From positions 248,001 through 312,000 of the forward strand of contig NZ_RJKN01000004.1 of assembly GCF_003751265.1 (NCBI RefSeq): a stretch of 64,000 nucleotides of DNA, given 5' to 3'. Origin of the DNA: Pseudokineococcus lusitanus. Lineage in GTDB: Bacteria; Actinomycetota; Actinomycetes; Actinomycetales; Quadrisphaeraceae. Shown one piece after another: positions 26,457 to 35,445 of this stretch; the stretch's first letter is position 1; each line of letters opens with the position of its first letter. The notes below the pieces were generated by a model. The model was not told where the DNA came from. It worked only from the letters and a program-made list of their open reading frames with translations, and made no database searches. A program made the position numbers and the translations under genes.

Positions 26457-28277
26457 TCAGCGCGCGCGGCGGCGCGCCGGCACCCGTCGCTCGCTGGGGC
26501 GCTGCAGCGGCTCGCCGGCGACCGCCGCGGCCGCGGCCAGCGCGGCCCCGTGGTCGGCCAGCGCCGCCACGAGGGCGGGCGCGCTGGGCTCGGGCGCCAT
26601 GACGTCGACGCGCAGGCCGTGCTCGACGGCGGTCTGCGCCGTCGCCGGGCCGATGCACGCGACGACCGTGCTGGGGTTCGGCTTCCCGGCGATCCCGACG
26701 AGGTTGCGGACCGTCGAGGACGACGTGAAGACGACCGCGTCGAAGGCGCCGTTCTTGATGGCGTCGCGCACCGGGGCGGCCGGCGGCGCGGCGCGGACGG
26801 TGCGGTACGCCGTGACGTCGTCGACCTCCCAGCCCAGCTCGGCGAGGCCGGCCACGAGGGTGTCCGTGGCGATGTCGGCGCGCGGCAGGAGGACCCGGTC
26901 GATGGGGTCGAGGTCCTCGTCGTACGCGGGCCAGCTCTCGAGGAGGCCCGAGGCCGACTGCTCGCCCGTGGGCAGCAGGTCGGGCTCGATGCCCCACTCG
27001 CGCAGCGCCTGCGCCGTCGTCCCGCCGACCGCGGCCACCTTGAGGCCGGCGAAGGCGCGGGCGTCCAGCCCGTACTCGCCGAACTTCTCGCGGATGGCCC
27101 GCACGGCGTTGACCGACGTGAACCCCACCCACTCGTACCGGCCGGTGACGAGGCCGGTGACGGCCTTCTCCATCTGGTGCGGCGTGCGCGGCGGCTCGAC
27201 GGAGATCGTCGGGACGACCTCGCCGACGGCGCCCGCCTCCGCGAGCAGCGTCGTGAGCGGGCCCGCCTGCGCCTGGGTGCGCGGCACGAGGACCCGCCAC
27301 CCGAACAGCGGCCGGTTCTCGTACCAGGACGCCCGCTCGCGCAGCGCCACGCCGGGACCGGTGACGGCCACGAGCGGGCCGGGCCAGGCGCCGTCGCCGG
27401 CGTCGAGGACCGAGGGCAGCTCGGCGAGGGTCGTCGACGTCGTGTGCTGGGCGGTCGTCGTGCCGCCGGTCGTCACGCTGACGGCCGACGACGCCGAGCG
27501 GCCCGCCGCGACGAGGGCGAGCGCCGCGCCGGCGACGCCCTCGCGGGAGCCGAGGAGCACGACCGTCTCGCGGGCGGCCGTGAGGCCCGCCGCCTCGACG
27601 GCCTCGCGGTCGGTGTCGACGACGTGCACCTGGCCCACGCCCGCCGTCGTCACGGGGACGCCGGCGTAGACGGGGACGGCCACGGCGGGCGAGACGCCCG
27701 GGACGACGGAGAAGGGCACGCCCGCGCGGTGGCACGCGAGGAGCTCCTCCGCGAGGCCCTCGAAGGTCGCCGCGTCGCCCGGCAGCAGCCGCACGACCCG
27801 ACGCCCGGCCTTCGCCGCGCGGGTGACGAGCCGGGTGACGGCGCGGGCGCGCGCCGTCGGGGTGGGCGCCACGACCGTGCCGTCCGGGCCGGCCTCGCCG
27901 GCGTCGGCGACCTGGCGGGCGTCGAGGACCTCGACGCCCTCCGGCGCGGAGCGGGACGCGAGCGTCGCGCCGACGGGCCCGTCGACGACGACGACCTCGG
28001 CCCGGGCCAGCAGGTCCGCGGCACGGACGGTGAGCAGGCCCGGGTCGCCCGGGCCGGCGCCCACGAAGGAGACCTGCCCGAGGGGTGCGGTCCGTCGCCC
28101 GCCCGTGGCCGACGAGCCGGCGGCGGGGGCGGTCGGTGCGGCGTCGCCGGTCGCCACGGGGGCGGCCGGGGCGAGCACGGCGTCGACGGGGGCGACGACG
28201 CCCGAGGACGGGGCGCTGGCGGGGGCCCCGCCGGTGGCGGGGCGCTGGTCGAGCTGGAGGCCGGTGCGCGCGGTCAC
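26457..28277 (-). CDS. hemD: Fused uroporphyrinogen-III C-methyltransferase / uroporphyrinogen-III synthase (CobA-HemD)
   Basis: 606 residues. A low-complexity Ala/Pro/Gly N-terminal segment (1-65) precedes a SAM-dependent methyltransferase domain starting VSFVGAGPGDPG (69-80), with LLPGDAATFEG and PGVSPAVAVP, and a C-terminal HemD domain from about residue 325 (GWRVLVPRTQAQ) to about 585. The fusion makes uroporphyrinogen III and can divert it to precorrin-2, as is common in actinobacteria. In the first domain the usual GD-PF motif reads GDAATF, so methyltransferase activity may be altered. Its GTG start overlaps the hemC stop. Confidence 0.92.
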   Translation of the reverse strand: MTARTGLQLDQRPATGGAPASAPSSGVVAPVDAVLAPAAPVATGDAAPTAPAAGSSATGGRRTAPLGQVSFVGAGPGDPGLLTVRAADLLARAEVVVVDGPVGATLASRSAPEGVEVLDARQVADAGEAGPDGTVVAPTPTARARAVTRLVTRAAKAGRRVVRLLPGDAATFEGLAEELLACHRAGVPFSVVPGVSPAVAVPVYAGVPVTTAGVGQVHVVDTDREAVEAAGLTAARETVVLLGSREGVAGAALALVAAGRSASSAVSVTTGGTTTAQHTTSTTLAELPSVLDAGDGAWPGPLVAVTGPGVALRERASWYENRPLFGWRVLVPRTQAQAGPLTTLLAEAGAVGEVVPTISVEPPRTPHQMEKAVTGLVTGRYEWVGFTSVNAVRAIREKFGEYGLDARAFAGLKVAAVGGTTAQALREWGIEPDLLPTGEQSASGLLESWPAYDEDLDPIDRVLLPRADIATDTLVAGLAELGWEVDDVTAYRTVRAAPPAAPVRDAIKNGAFDAVVFTSSSTVRNLVGIAGKPNPSTVVACIGPATAQTAVEHGLRVDVMAPEPSAPALVAALADHGAALAAAAAVAGEPLQRPSERRVPARRRAR

Positions 28278-29602
28278 GCTTCACTCTCCTGGGAGCTGCT
28301 CCCCCGCGCGTCGGCGGGAGGAGTCTGTGCGGTTCCGGGGGTCCTGCGGGTGCTGCTGGTACCGCCGGGCGGCGGCTGGCTGCCCGGGGGCGGGGTGCCG
28401 GCAGGGCGCAGGGCCGGGGAGGACGGGTGGATCGGGAGCGGGGGCGTGCCGGCCTCGTCGGGGAGGACGGGCGCGACGGGGGTGTCGACGGGCGGGCGGG
28501 TCGGCGGGGGCTCCACCGGGGGCGCGGCGGCCGCGCCGCCGTGGTCGGGGCCGGCGACGGCGTCCGGGGCCACGTCGAGCGCGCCGCCGGCGGGCAGGCC
28601 CCCGAGGGAGCCCCCGCCAGCGCCGGCGGCGGCAGAGCCCGCCGGGGCGCCGTCGGCCACGAGGTCGGCGGCGCCGTCCGCGAGGAGCTCGGCCGCCAGG
28701 CGGCGGCCCAGCTCCGCGGCCTCTGCCTCGTCGCCGCGCACGGAGCGGCGCAGGACGCGCGAGCCGTCGGTGGCGGCCACGACGGCGACGAGCTCGAGGA
28801 GCCCGCCGCCCTCCCCCGCGGCCGGGCGGGCGAGGGCGCCGACGGGCGCCGAGCACCCCGCCTCGAGGGCGGCGAGCAGGGCGCGCTCGGCGGTCGTGGC
28901 GGCGCGCGCCGCGGGGTCGTCGAGCGCCGCGCAGGCCTGCGCCGTGGCGTCGTCGTCCGCACGGCACTCGAGCGCGAGGGCGCCCTGGGCCGGCGCCGGG
29001 AGGACCTGGTCGACGTCGAGCACGTCGGTCACCTCGTCGTGGCGGCCGAGGCGTCGCAGCCCGGCGCTGGCGAGGACGACGGCGTCGAGACGGCCGGAGG
29101 TGACGAAGCCGACGCGGGTGTCCACGTTGCCGCGGACGTCGACGACGTCGAGGCCGAGCCCGAGGGCCCGCAGCTGCGCGGCCCGGCGCGGGGAGCCCGT
29201 GCCGACGCGCGCGCCGACGGGCAGGTCGCCGAGCCCCGCGCCGCCCGCGCCGACGAGCACGTCGCGCGGGTCCTCCCGCGGCGGCACGGCCGCGAGCACG
29301 AGCCCGGGCGCCGGCGCGGTCGGCAGGTCCTTGAAGGAGTGGACGGCGAGGTCCACCCGCCCCTCCAGCAGGGCCTCCCGCAGCGCGGCGACGAAGACGC
29401 CGGTGCCGCCGATCTGGCGCAGCGGCGCCCGGTCGACGTCGCCTTGCGTCGTCACCTCGACGAGCACGACGGCGCGGCCGCTCGTCGCCCGCAGGCGCTC
29501 GGCGACCATCTCCGACTGCGCGCGGGCGAGCGGGCTCCGGCGGGTCCCCAGGCGCAGGGGGCCGCCCGCGGCGCCGGCGCCGCCGACCTCCGCGGCGGTC
29601 AC
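28274..29602 (-). CDS. hemC: HemC, porphobilinogen deaminase, with long low-complexity tail
   Basis: 442 residues against a usual 310-320. The core is standard: RLGTRRSPLARAQ (17-29), VHSFKDLP (88-95) with the catalytic Asp92, and the dipyrromethane-cofactor Cys250 in LEAGCSAPVGA. From about residue 320 a tail rich in Pro, Gly, Ala and Ser follows with no domain I recognise. It is coupled to hemA (GTGA at the start) and to hemD (GTGA at the end). Confidence 0.93.
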   Translation of the reverse strand: MTAAEVGGAGAAGGPLRLGTRRSPLARAQSEMVAERLRATSGRAVVLVEVTTQGDVDRAPLRQIGGTGVFVAALREALLEGRVDLAVHSFKDLPTAPAPGLVLAAVPPREDPRDVLVGAGGAGLGDLPVGARVGTGSPRRAAQLRALGLGLDVVDVRGNVDTRVGFVTSGRLDAVVLASAGLRRLGRHDEVTDVLDVDQVLPAPAQGALALECRADDDATAQACAALDDPAARAATTAERALLAALEAGCSAPVGALARPAAGEGGGLLELVAVVAATDGSRVLRRSVRGDEAEAAELGRRLAAELLADGAADLVADGAPAGSAAAGAGGGSLGGLPAGGALDVAPDAVAGPDHGGAAAAPPVEPPPTRPPVDTPVAPVLPDEAGTPPLPIHPSSPALRPAGTPPPGSQPPPGGTSSTRRTPGTAQTPPADARGSSSQESEA

Positions 29603-31077
29603 GGGGCGTCCCCGGCCGCGCCGCGGCCGCGCGGCACGCCGGCCAGCAGGTCGCGCATGGCGTGGACGGGCACCGCCGCCGGGGCGTGCCCCGCGGCCGC
29701 GGTGCGGACCTCGGGGCGGGCGCGCAGGGCCTCGCCGGCCGAGAGGGGCTCGCGCGTCCCCGCGGGGTCGAGGTCGAACAGGCGCCGCAGCGCCTCGACG
29801 TAGGACGGGCCGACCGCGGCGTCGGCCGCGAGCGACTTCATCCGGACCGTCGGGGTGTGCAGCAGCGTCGCGACGACACGGTGCAGCGTCTGCTGCACCT
29901 CCGCCTCGAGCCGCTCGTCGAGCGCCGGGCCGAGCCGCTGGCGCAGGCGCGCGAGCTCGGCGTCGGCGACCTCGCGAGCGTGGGTGCGCAGGGCCACGAC
30001 CGTGGGCGCGACGGCCGCGGCGCGCTGCTCGGCGAGGTAGCCGGCGGCCTCCTCGGCGACGATCGCGCGGGCGTCGCGCAGGTCGTCGGCGACGCCGCCC
30101 GCGGCCGCGGACGCCGCCTCGTCGGCCAGCTGGGCCCCGAGCTCGGCGAGGCCGAGGACGACGACGCCGGGGATCCGGCCGACCTCGGGCGCCACGTCGC
30201 GCGGCAGGGCCAGGTCGACGACGAGCTGCGGTGCGGCGGAGGCGGACCCGCCGCCGCCCCCGCGGAGCGCCCGGGCGGCGCCGACCGTGGCGGCGTCGAC
30301 CACGTGCCCGACGGCGCCCGTGCAGGACAGGACGACGTCGGCCGACGCGAGGGCGCGCTCGAGGCTCGTGCCGTCGTCGAGGGCGAGCCACCGGCCGCCG
30401 ACGGCCTCGGCGAGGCGCTGGGCGCGGGCCGGCGTCCGGTTGACGACGGTGATGTCGCGCGCGCCGAGGCGGTGCGCCGTCGTCACGGCGAGGGCGCTCA
30501 TCGCGCCGGCGCCGACGACGAGGACACGCGCGCTGGGCAGGCCCCCGACGACCTCGTCGGCGTGCGCGAGGCCCGCCTCGACGAGGGAGTGGCCCGCGTG
30601 GTCGAGGCCCGTCTCGGAGTGGGCCCGCTTGCCGACGCGCAGGGCGCGCTGGAGCAGCCCGTGGAGGTGGCTGCCGACGCTGCCGTCCTCCTGGCCGCGA
30701 CGCAGGGCCGAGCGCACCTGGCCGAGGACCTGCGACTCCCCCACGGCCATGGAGTCGAGCCCGCACACGACGGTGAAGAGGTGCTCGACCGCGCCGTCGG
30801 CGTAGTGCACGTAGAGATGGTCGGTGAGGTCGACGAGCGGCACGCCCGTGGCGGCGACGAGCGCGGCGCCGAGGTCGGCGAGCCCGCCGTGGAAGCTGGC
30901 CACCTCGCTGTAGACCTCGAGCCGGTTGCACGTCGACAGGACGACGGCCTCGGTGACGTCCTCGCCCGCGCAGGCGGACTGGGCCATCGCCCGGGCGGCG
31001 GCACCGTCGAGCGAGGCCCGCTCGAGGACCTCGAGCGGGGCGGTGCGGTGGGACAGGCCCACGACCATCGCGGTCAC
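29599..31077 (-). CDS. hemA: HemA, glutamyl-tRNA reductase
   Basis: 492 residues. The catalytic Cys50 lies in LSTCNRLEVY, the Glu/His substrate site in VGLSHRTAPLEVLER, and the NADPH-binding loop in VLVVGAGAMSAL (about 185-196). The dimerisation domain follows near the C-terminus. It commits glutamyl-tRNA to haem. The GTG at 31077 overlaps the rex stop (GTGA), so Rex and HemA are translated together. The last 60 residues are Ala-rich. Confidence 0.95.
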   Translation of the reverse strand: MTAMVVGLSHRTAPLEVLERASLDGAAARAMAQSACAGEDVTEAVVLSTCNRLEVYSEVASFHGGLADLGAALVAATGVPLVDLTDHLYVHYADGAVEHLFTVVCGLDSMAVGESQVLGQVRSALRRGQEDGSVGSHLHGLLQRALRVGKRAHSETGLDHAGHSLVEAGLAHADEVVGGLPSARVLVVGAGAMSALAVTTAHRLGARDITVVNRTPARAQRLAEAVGGRWLALDDGTSLERALASADVVLSCTGAVGHVVDAATVGAARALRGGGGGSASAAPQLVVDLALPRDVAPEVGRIPGVVVLGLAELGAQLADEAASAAAGGVADDLRDARAIVAEEAAGYLAEQRAAAVAPTVVALRTHAREVADAELARLRQRLGPALDERLEAEVQQTLHRVVATLLHTPTVRMKSLAADAAVGPSYVEALRRLFDLDPAGTREPLSAGEALRARPEVRTAAAGHAPAAVPVHAMRDLLAGVPRGRGAAGDAP

Positions 31078-31970
31078 CGGGTCACCCCCACGGGTCGGGC
31101 GGCGCGGCGGCCGGGGGCGGCCGCCACGGCGCCGGCGGGCACGGCGGCGGCGTCCGCCGGGGCGGCGGGCGCGGCGACGGCGAGGGAGGCCGCGCGCACG
31201 GCCTCGCCGGCGGACTTGCGCTGCTCGTGGAAGGCGAGGATCTGCAGCTCGCTGGCGAGGTCGACCTTGCGGACGTCGACGCCCTCGGGCACCTGCAGCA
31301 CGGCCGGGGCGAAGGTGAGGACGCCCGTGACGCCGGCGGCGACGAGGTGGTCGCAGGCGGGCTGCGCCCCGGGGCCCGGCGTCGCGAGGACGCCGATGGA
31401 CACGCCGTCGCGGCGCACGACCGCGGCGAGCTCGGTCATCGGCAGCACGGTCAGCCCGGCGACCTCGCGGCCGACGACGGCCGGGTCGTTGTCGAAGAGG
31501 GCGGTGACGCACATGCCCCGCTCGGCGAAGCCGCCGTGGCTGGCGAGCGCCCGGCCGAGGTTGCCGATGCCGACGATGACGACGCGCCACTCCTGCGTGA
31601 GGCCGAGCTCGCGGCTGATGTGCGCGACGAGGGGGCTGACCTCGTAGCCCACGCCGCGGACGCCGTAGGAGCCGAGGTGGCTGAGGTCCTTGCGCAGCTT
31701 GGCGGAGCCGACGCCCGCGGCCACGGCGAGCTCCTCGGAGGAGACGCTGGGGACGCCCCGCTCGACGAGGGCCGTCAGCGCCCGCAGGTAGACGGGGAGG
31801 CGGGCCACGGTGGCCTCGGGGATGCCGCGCGCGGCGAGGCGCTCGGGGCCGCGGCCGGCGGCGGAGGGGGCGCGGCGGCCGGGCCGGTCGACGGCGCCGT
31901 CGACCTGCGCGGCGGGGGCGCCCGGGGCGTCGTCGGCCCAGGGGCCCTCGGCGGGGTGCTCGGTGCTCAC
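31074..31970 (-). CDS. rex: Rex, NADH/NAD+-sensing transcriptional repressor
   Basis: 298 residues. Winged helix about 53-108 (VGSAKLRKDLSHLGSYG) and a Rossmann NAD(H) domain with VGIGNLGRAL (133-142), then a C-terminal swapped helix DVRKVDLASELQILAFHEQ. A low-complexity N-terminal 45 residues and a 40-residue Ala-rich C-terminal tail are extra. High NADH releases Rex from DNA. A Rex-type operator lies inside its own promoter, so it should autoregulate the rex-hemACD operon, as described in Streptomyces. Confidence 0.94.
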   Translation of the reverse strand: MSTEHPAEGPWADDAPGAPAAQVDGAVDRPGRRAPSAAGRGPERLAARGIPEATVARLPVYLRALTALVERGVPSVSSEELAVAAGVGSAKLRKDLSHLGSYGVRGVGYEVSPLVAHISRELGLTQEWRVVIVGIGNLGRALASHGGFAERGMCVTALFDNDPAVVGREVAGLTVLPMTELAAVVRRDGVSIGVLATPGPGAQPACDHLVAAGVTGVLTFAPAVLQVPEGVDVRKVDLASELQILAFHEQRKSAGEAVRAASLAVAAPAAPADAAAVPAGAVAAAPGRRAARPVGVTR

Positions 31971-32038
31971 GGCGGCTGCCTGCTCCTTCGCGCGTGCCGG
32001 ACGCCTCGCGCTGGTGCAGGGCGCGGTGGGCTGCACCC

Positions 32039-32067
32039 ACTGTAGGCACTTGTGAAGCCCTGCACAA
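32039..32067 (-). promoter_or_regulatory. Promoter of rex-hemACD with overlapping Rex operator
   Basis: On the minus strand a -35 TTGTGC (32067-32062) and -10 TACAGT (32044-32039) are separated by 17 bp. The plus-strand sequence TTGTGAAGCCCTGCACAA at 32050-32067 is a TTGTG-8 nt-CACAA dyad matching the Rex operator form, and it covers the -35 and most of the spacer, so bound Rex would block RNA polymerase. The leader to the rex GTG is about 60 nt. Confidence 0.8.
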
Positions 32068-32198
32068 AGTCGGCGGCGACGTGCTAGCAGAGGCCCCGCC
32101 GACCTCCGCGACCGGGGTGCCCGGCGGGGCGGCTGCGGGGCCGCCCGGACCGCGTCGTCGGCCACCGGGAGCCCGACCGCCGGCGCGACGCCGGGGGG

Positions 32199-32582
32199 TC
32201 AGCCCCGGCGGCGGCGCCCGGGCGCGCGGCCCAGCGTGCGCTCGAGGGCGTCCGCGTCGACCCGCAGCACGGCGTGCTGGACGCCGTCGACGAGGACGAC
32301 CGGCACGAGCTCGCCCCACCGCGCGACGAGCGCGCCCGGGGCGCCCGCCCCGCCGGCCAGCCGCTCGTCGCGCGGGTCGGGGGCGTCGACGTCGACCTCG
32401 CGCCACGCCGTGCCCGTCCGGGCGGCGACGTCGACGACGACCTCCCGCGCGGCGGCGCACAGGTGGCACCCCTTGCGCCCCAGCAGGACGACGCGGGGGC
32501 CCGTCGACGGCGCCTCCCCGCCGAGCCGCTGCCGCACCGCGTCGACCGCCGCGCCGACCCTGCCGCTGACCTGCTCCCGCAC
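32199..32582 (-). CDS. Glutaredoxin-like (DUF836) protein
   Basis: 127 residues. VVLLGRKGCHLCAAAREVV gives the first beta strand and the CHLC redox pair (about 38-41), and LVPVVLVDGVQH the cis-Pro strand of the glutaredoxin fold. These small proteins commonly neighbour rex-hem genes in actinobacteria. The GTG start at 32582 is upstream-limited by the Pro/Gly-rich gap to the acyltransferase gene. The gap to rex (32040 region) carries the Rex promoter. Confidence 0.8.
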   Translation of the reverse strand: MREQVSGRVGAAVDAVRQRLGGEAPSTGPRVVLLGRKGCHLCAAAREVVVDVAARTGTAWREVDVDAPDPRDERLAGGAGAPGALVARWGELVPVVLVDGVQHAVLRVDADALERTLGRAPGRRRRG

Positions 32583-32662
32583 CGGACCTCCCCGTCGTCC
32601 CTGCCCACCGCGGTCCGGGGGGCCGTCCCCCGCCGCCCGTCCCGCCGCCCCGCGCGGGGCGG

Positions 32663-33967
32663 TCACCGGAACACCGACCGGCGCCGCAGCAGCATCGCGT
32701 GCAGCGTCCGCTGGATCGTCTCGCGCACCTCGTCGGCGATCTCGAGGACCGCCGCCGGGTCGTCCGCCGTGCCGGGCGGCGCCAGGTCCGTGCGCACCGG
32801 CTCGCCCAGCTCGATCGTCCAGCGCGTGGGCAGCGGGACGAGCCCGAGCGGCCCGAGCAGCGGGAAGAAGGGCGTGACCGGCACGTAGGGGACGCCGAGC
32901 AGCCGGGCGAGGGCGGGCAGGTCGCCCACGCGGGGGTAGACCTCCTCGGCGCCCACGACGGAGACGGGGACGATGGGGACGCCGGCGCGCAGCGCGGACG
33001 CGACGAACCCGCCGCGGCCGAAGCGCTGGAGGCGGTAGCGGTCCCGGAAGTGCTTGCCCACGCCCTTGTAGCCCTCCGGCCACACGCCCACGAGCTCGCC
33101 GGCGGCGAGGAGGCGGTCGGCGTCGGCGGGGGTCGCCAGCGTCGCGCCGGAGCGCCGGGCGAGGTCGCCGAGCACCGGCGCCGCGAGGACCAGGTCGGCC
33201 GCGAGGACCCGCAGGTGGCGGCCGCCGGGCACGTCGTCGTGGACGGCGACCATCGTCATGAGCGCGTCGATGCCGACCGTGCCCGAGTGGTTGGACACGA
33301 GCAGGGCGCCGCCCGTCGCCGGCACGTGCTCGGCCCCGCGCACCTCGACGCGGAACCACCGGCGGTACAGGGGCCGCAGCACGTCGAGGAGGACGGCGTC
33401 GGTGAGCTCGCGGTCGAAGCCCATCTCGTCGACCTCGTAGTCGCCGGTGACGCGGCGCCCGACGACGGAGGCGGCGGCCGCGGCCCGCTCCCCCGCCGCG
33501 ACGGCCCGGGGCGAGGTGGCCGCCCGGGCGCCCGCCGAGGCCGCGGCGCGGGCGGCGCGCACCCCGGCGGCGCCCGCGGCCCGGCCCGCCGTGGCCGCCG
33601 CCCGCGCCGCGGCACCGGCGAGCGCGCCGAGGTCGTCGGCGGGGTCGTCGGACGGCGGGGGGTCGGCCGGGGGCGGGTCAGCCGAGGGCGGGTCGGACCG
33701 GGGCGGGTCGGGGGGCGGCACGTGACCGCGGGCGTCCCCGCCGGGGGACGCGGGTGCGGTCGCGGCGGCCCACGGGTCCGGGGCACCGGCCGGTCGGCGC
33801 CGGCCGCGGTGCAGGGGGACGACGACGCCGTCGTCGTCGGGCGCGCGGCCGGGGGCGCGCGTCGACGCCCGCCCTGCCGCTGCCGCAGCGCCCACGTGCC
33901 CTCCTCGGCCGTCCGTGCCGCCCAGTCTGCCCGGCGGCACGCCGTCGCGGCCCGTCGCGCCCCTCAC
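32663..33967 (-). CDS. Lysophospholipid acyltransferase family protein
   Basis: 434 residues from the GTG at 33967 that overlaps the epimerase-like stop (GTGA); a second GTG at 33895 is possible. The PlsC-type fold begins about residue 190: LLVSNHSGTVGIDALM carries the catalytic His and Asp, GVWPEGYKGVGK the phosphate-binding Glu/Gly motif, and PIVPVSVVGAEE the third motif. It likely acylates lysophosphatidic acid or a related lipid at the membrane. The first 150 residues are low-complexity, with an imperfect PPPDPP/SDPPSADPP repeat encoded near 33650-33720. Confidence 0.85.
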   Translation of the reverse strand: MRGATGRDGVPPGRLGGTDGRGGHVGAAAAAGRASTRAPGRAPDDDGVVVPLHRGRRRPAGAPDPWAAATAPASPGGDARGHVPPPDPPRSDPPSADPPPADPPPSDDPADDLGALAGAAARAAATAGRAAGAAGVRAARAAASAGARAATSPRAVAAGERAAAAASVVGRRVTGDYEVDEMGFDRELTDAVLLDVLRPLYRRWFRVEVRGAEHVPATGGALLVSNHSGTVGIDALMTMVAVHDDVPGGRHLRVLAADLVLAAPVLGDLARRSGATLATPADADRLLAAGELVGVWPEGYKGVGKHFRDRYRLQRFGRGGFVASALRAGVPIVPVSVVGAEEVYPRVGDLPALARLLGVPYVPVTPFFPLLGPLGLVPLPTRWTIELGEPVRTDLAPPGTADDPAAVLEIADEVRETIQRTLHAMLLRRRSVFR

Positions 33968-35121
33968 GGCGCGTCACCCGGCCGGGCCGTCCCGGCGGCG
34001 GCCGCACGACGGAGGGCACCACGGGCGGCTCCCGCGAGGGCGGCGAGCGGCGCGACCGCCGCGGTCCGCACCCCCGGCGACAACGGGCCGACGAGACCGC
34101 GCCCGCGGGCGAGGTCCTCGACGGCCTCCCGGCTCGTGCGCCGCGGGTGCAGCCCGAGGTCCTCCCGCATGCGCCGGGTGTCGACGACCCGGCCCGCGCG
34201 CAGGACGCGCTCGACGTCCCCCCACGGGGCCGTGACGGCGCCCGGCCCGCCGGGGGCGCCCGCGAGGCCGCGCGCGGTGGCGACGACGAGGCGTCCGGGC
34301 ACCGGCACGACGACGCGCCCGCAGAGCGCCGCCGCCTGCTGCAGCGTGACGACCCCCTCGCCCGCGACGTTGACGACGCCCGTCACCGTGCCCGTGGCGG
34401 CCAGCGCGAGCGCCTCCAGGGCGTCGTCGGCGTGCAGCACCTGCAGGCGCGGGTCGTGGCCGACGACGGCCGGGACGGCGGGCAGCTCGAGCCAGTCGCC
34501 GAGCGGTGTCGGCAGCCCGGGGCCCACGAGGTCGGCGAGGCGCAGGACCGCGGTGGCGACGTCGGGCCGCCGCCGGGCGAGGCCGCGCAGGGCCGCCTCG
34601 GCCTCCGCGGCGCCGCGCTCCGGCCCCGAGCGCGGGGCGGGCGGCTCGGCGTCCTCGGTGCGGACCGAGGGGGCGCGCGGCCCGGCGCCGTACACCCCGG
34701 TCGTCGAGACGAGGACGACGCGGCGGACGGACGCGGTGCGCTGCGCGGCGGCCAGGACGGCCGCGCCGACGGGCGGTCCCGGCTCGCGGGCGCGGGGGGC
34801 GGCGCCGCCGGGCAGCGCGGTCGCGTCGAGGAGGCACGTCACCCCCTCGCGGTCGAGGACCCGGCCGAGCGACGGCCCGCGCAGGTCCACCCGCACCCGG
34901 CGCGCGCCGCCGACGTCCTCGGCGGGGTCGCGCTCGTCGAGGGCGAGCACCGTCCGGCCCCCGGCGGCGAGCCGGCGGGCCAGCGCGGCGACGAGCGGGT
35001 GGGCGGCGCCGGTGAGCGCGAGGGGGCCGTCCCCGCCGGCGGCCGCCGGCGTCCCCGAGGTCCCGGGGGTCCCCGGACGCACGACGCCCGCCCCGCGGGC
35101 GGCGGGACGGGCGTCGGTCAC
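33964..35121 (-). CDS. NAD-dependent epimerase/dehydratase-like protein
   Basis: 385 residues. A short-chain dehydrogenase-like Rossmann core is visible: LVSTTGVYGAG (about 138-148) and LVLHADDALEAL-type strands, with RLADLVGPG. However, the usual N-terminal GxxGxxG is degraded here (ALTGAAHPLVAALAR, 35-49), so NAD binding is uncertain. The C-terminus is Ala/Arg-rich. Coupled to the acyltransferase gene by GTGA, which suggests a joint role in lipid or envelope metabolism. Confidence 0.65.
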   Translation of the reverse strand: MTDARPAARGAGVVRPGTPGTSGTPAAAGGDGPLALTGAAHPLVAALARRLAAGGRTVLALDERDPAEDVGGARRVRVDLRGPSLGRVLDREGVTCLLDATALPGGAAPRAREPGPPVGAAVLAAAQRTASVRRVVLVSTTGVYGAGPRAPSVRTEDAEPPAPRSGPERGAAEAEAALRGLARRRPDVATAVLRLADLVGPGLPTPLGDWLELPAVPAVVGHDPRLQVLHADDALEALALAATGTVTGVVNVAGEGVVTLQQAAALCGRVVVPVPGRLVVATARGLAGAPGGPGAVTAPWGDVERVLRAGRVVDTRRMREDLGLHPRRTSREAVEDLARGRGLVGPLSPGVRTAAVAPLAALAGAARGALRRAAAAGTARPGDAP

Positions 35122-35179
35122 GGCAGCACCGGGAGCGGGCCGGGGCCGCGCAGGGCGGCCGGGACGGCTCCCGGGCGGG

Positions 35180-35278
35180 TCACTTCTTGTTGCGGCGCTG
35201 GTGGCGCGTGCGGCGCAGCAGCTTGCGGTGCTTCTTCTTCGCCATGCGCTTGCGACGCTTCTTGATGACGGAGCCCAC
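35180..35278 (-). CDS. AURKAIP1/COX24-domain small basic peptide
   Basis: A 32-residue, Lys/Arg-rich peptide too short for most gene finders: MGSVIKKRRKRMAKKKHRKL at the start, ending RTRHQRRNKK. This is the conserved actinobacterial AURKAIP1/COX24-type peptide, thought to bind the ribosome. GTG start at 35278 with GGTGG upstream. It follows the helix-turn-helix gene on the same strand, the usual arrangement. Confidence 0.85.
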   Translation of the reverse strand: MGSVIKKRRKRMAKKKHRKLLRRTRHQRRNKK

Positions 35279-35445
35279 GGGGGACCACCTGCTCTCTCGG
35301 TCTCGCTGACGTCGGACGCCGGACCGTGGCCCCCGCGGGGGCGGCCGGGGCCGCCCGCACGAGGACGGCGCTGCCCGACCTGCGGGCAGCCTACCCGGGT
35401 CGGCGGGGGCGCCCGGACCCCTGCCCGGCCGACGCCGGGCGGGTT

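Noticed and set aside
24718-28962. Very long minus frame joining the MarR gene to the hem region
   Set aside because: Only the last 175 codons read as protein; the rest is a shadow of hemB, hemD and hemC, all in other frames.
33640-33725. Pro-rich repeat in the acyltransferase N-terminus as a separate gene
   Set aside because: It stays in the acyltransferase frame and looks like a disordered extension.
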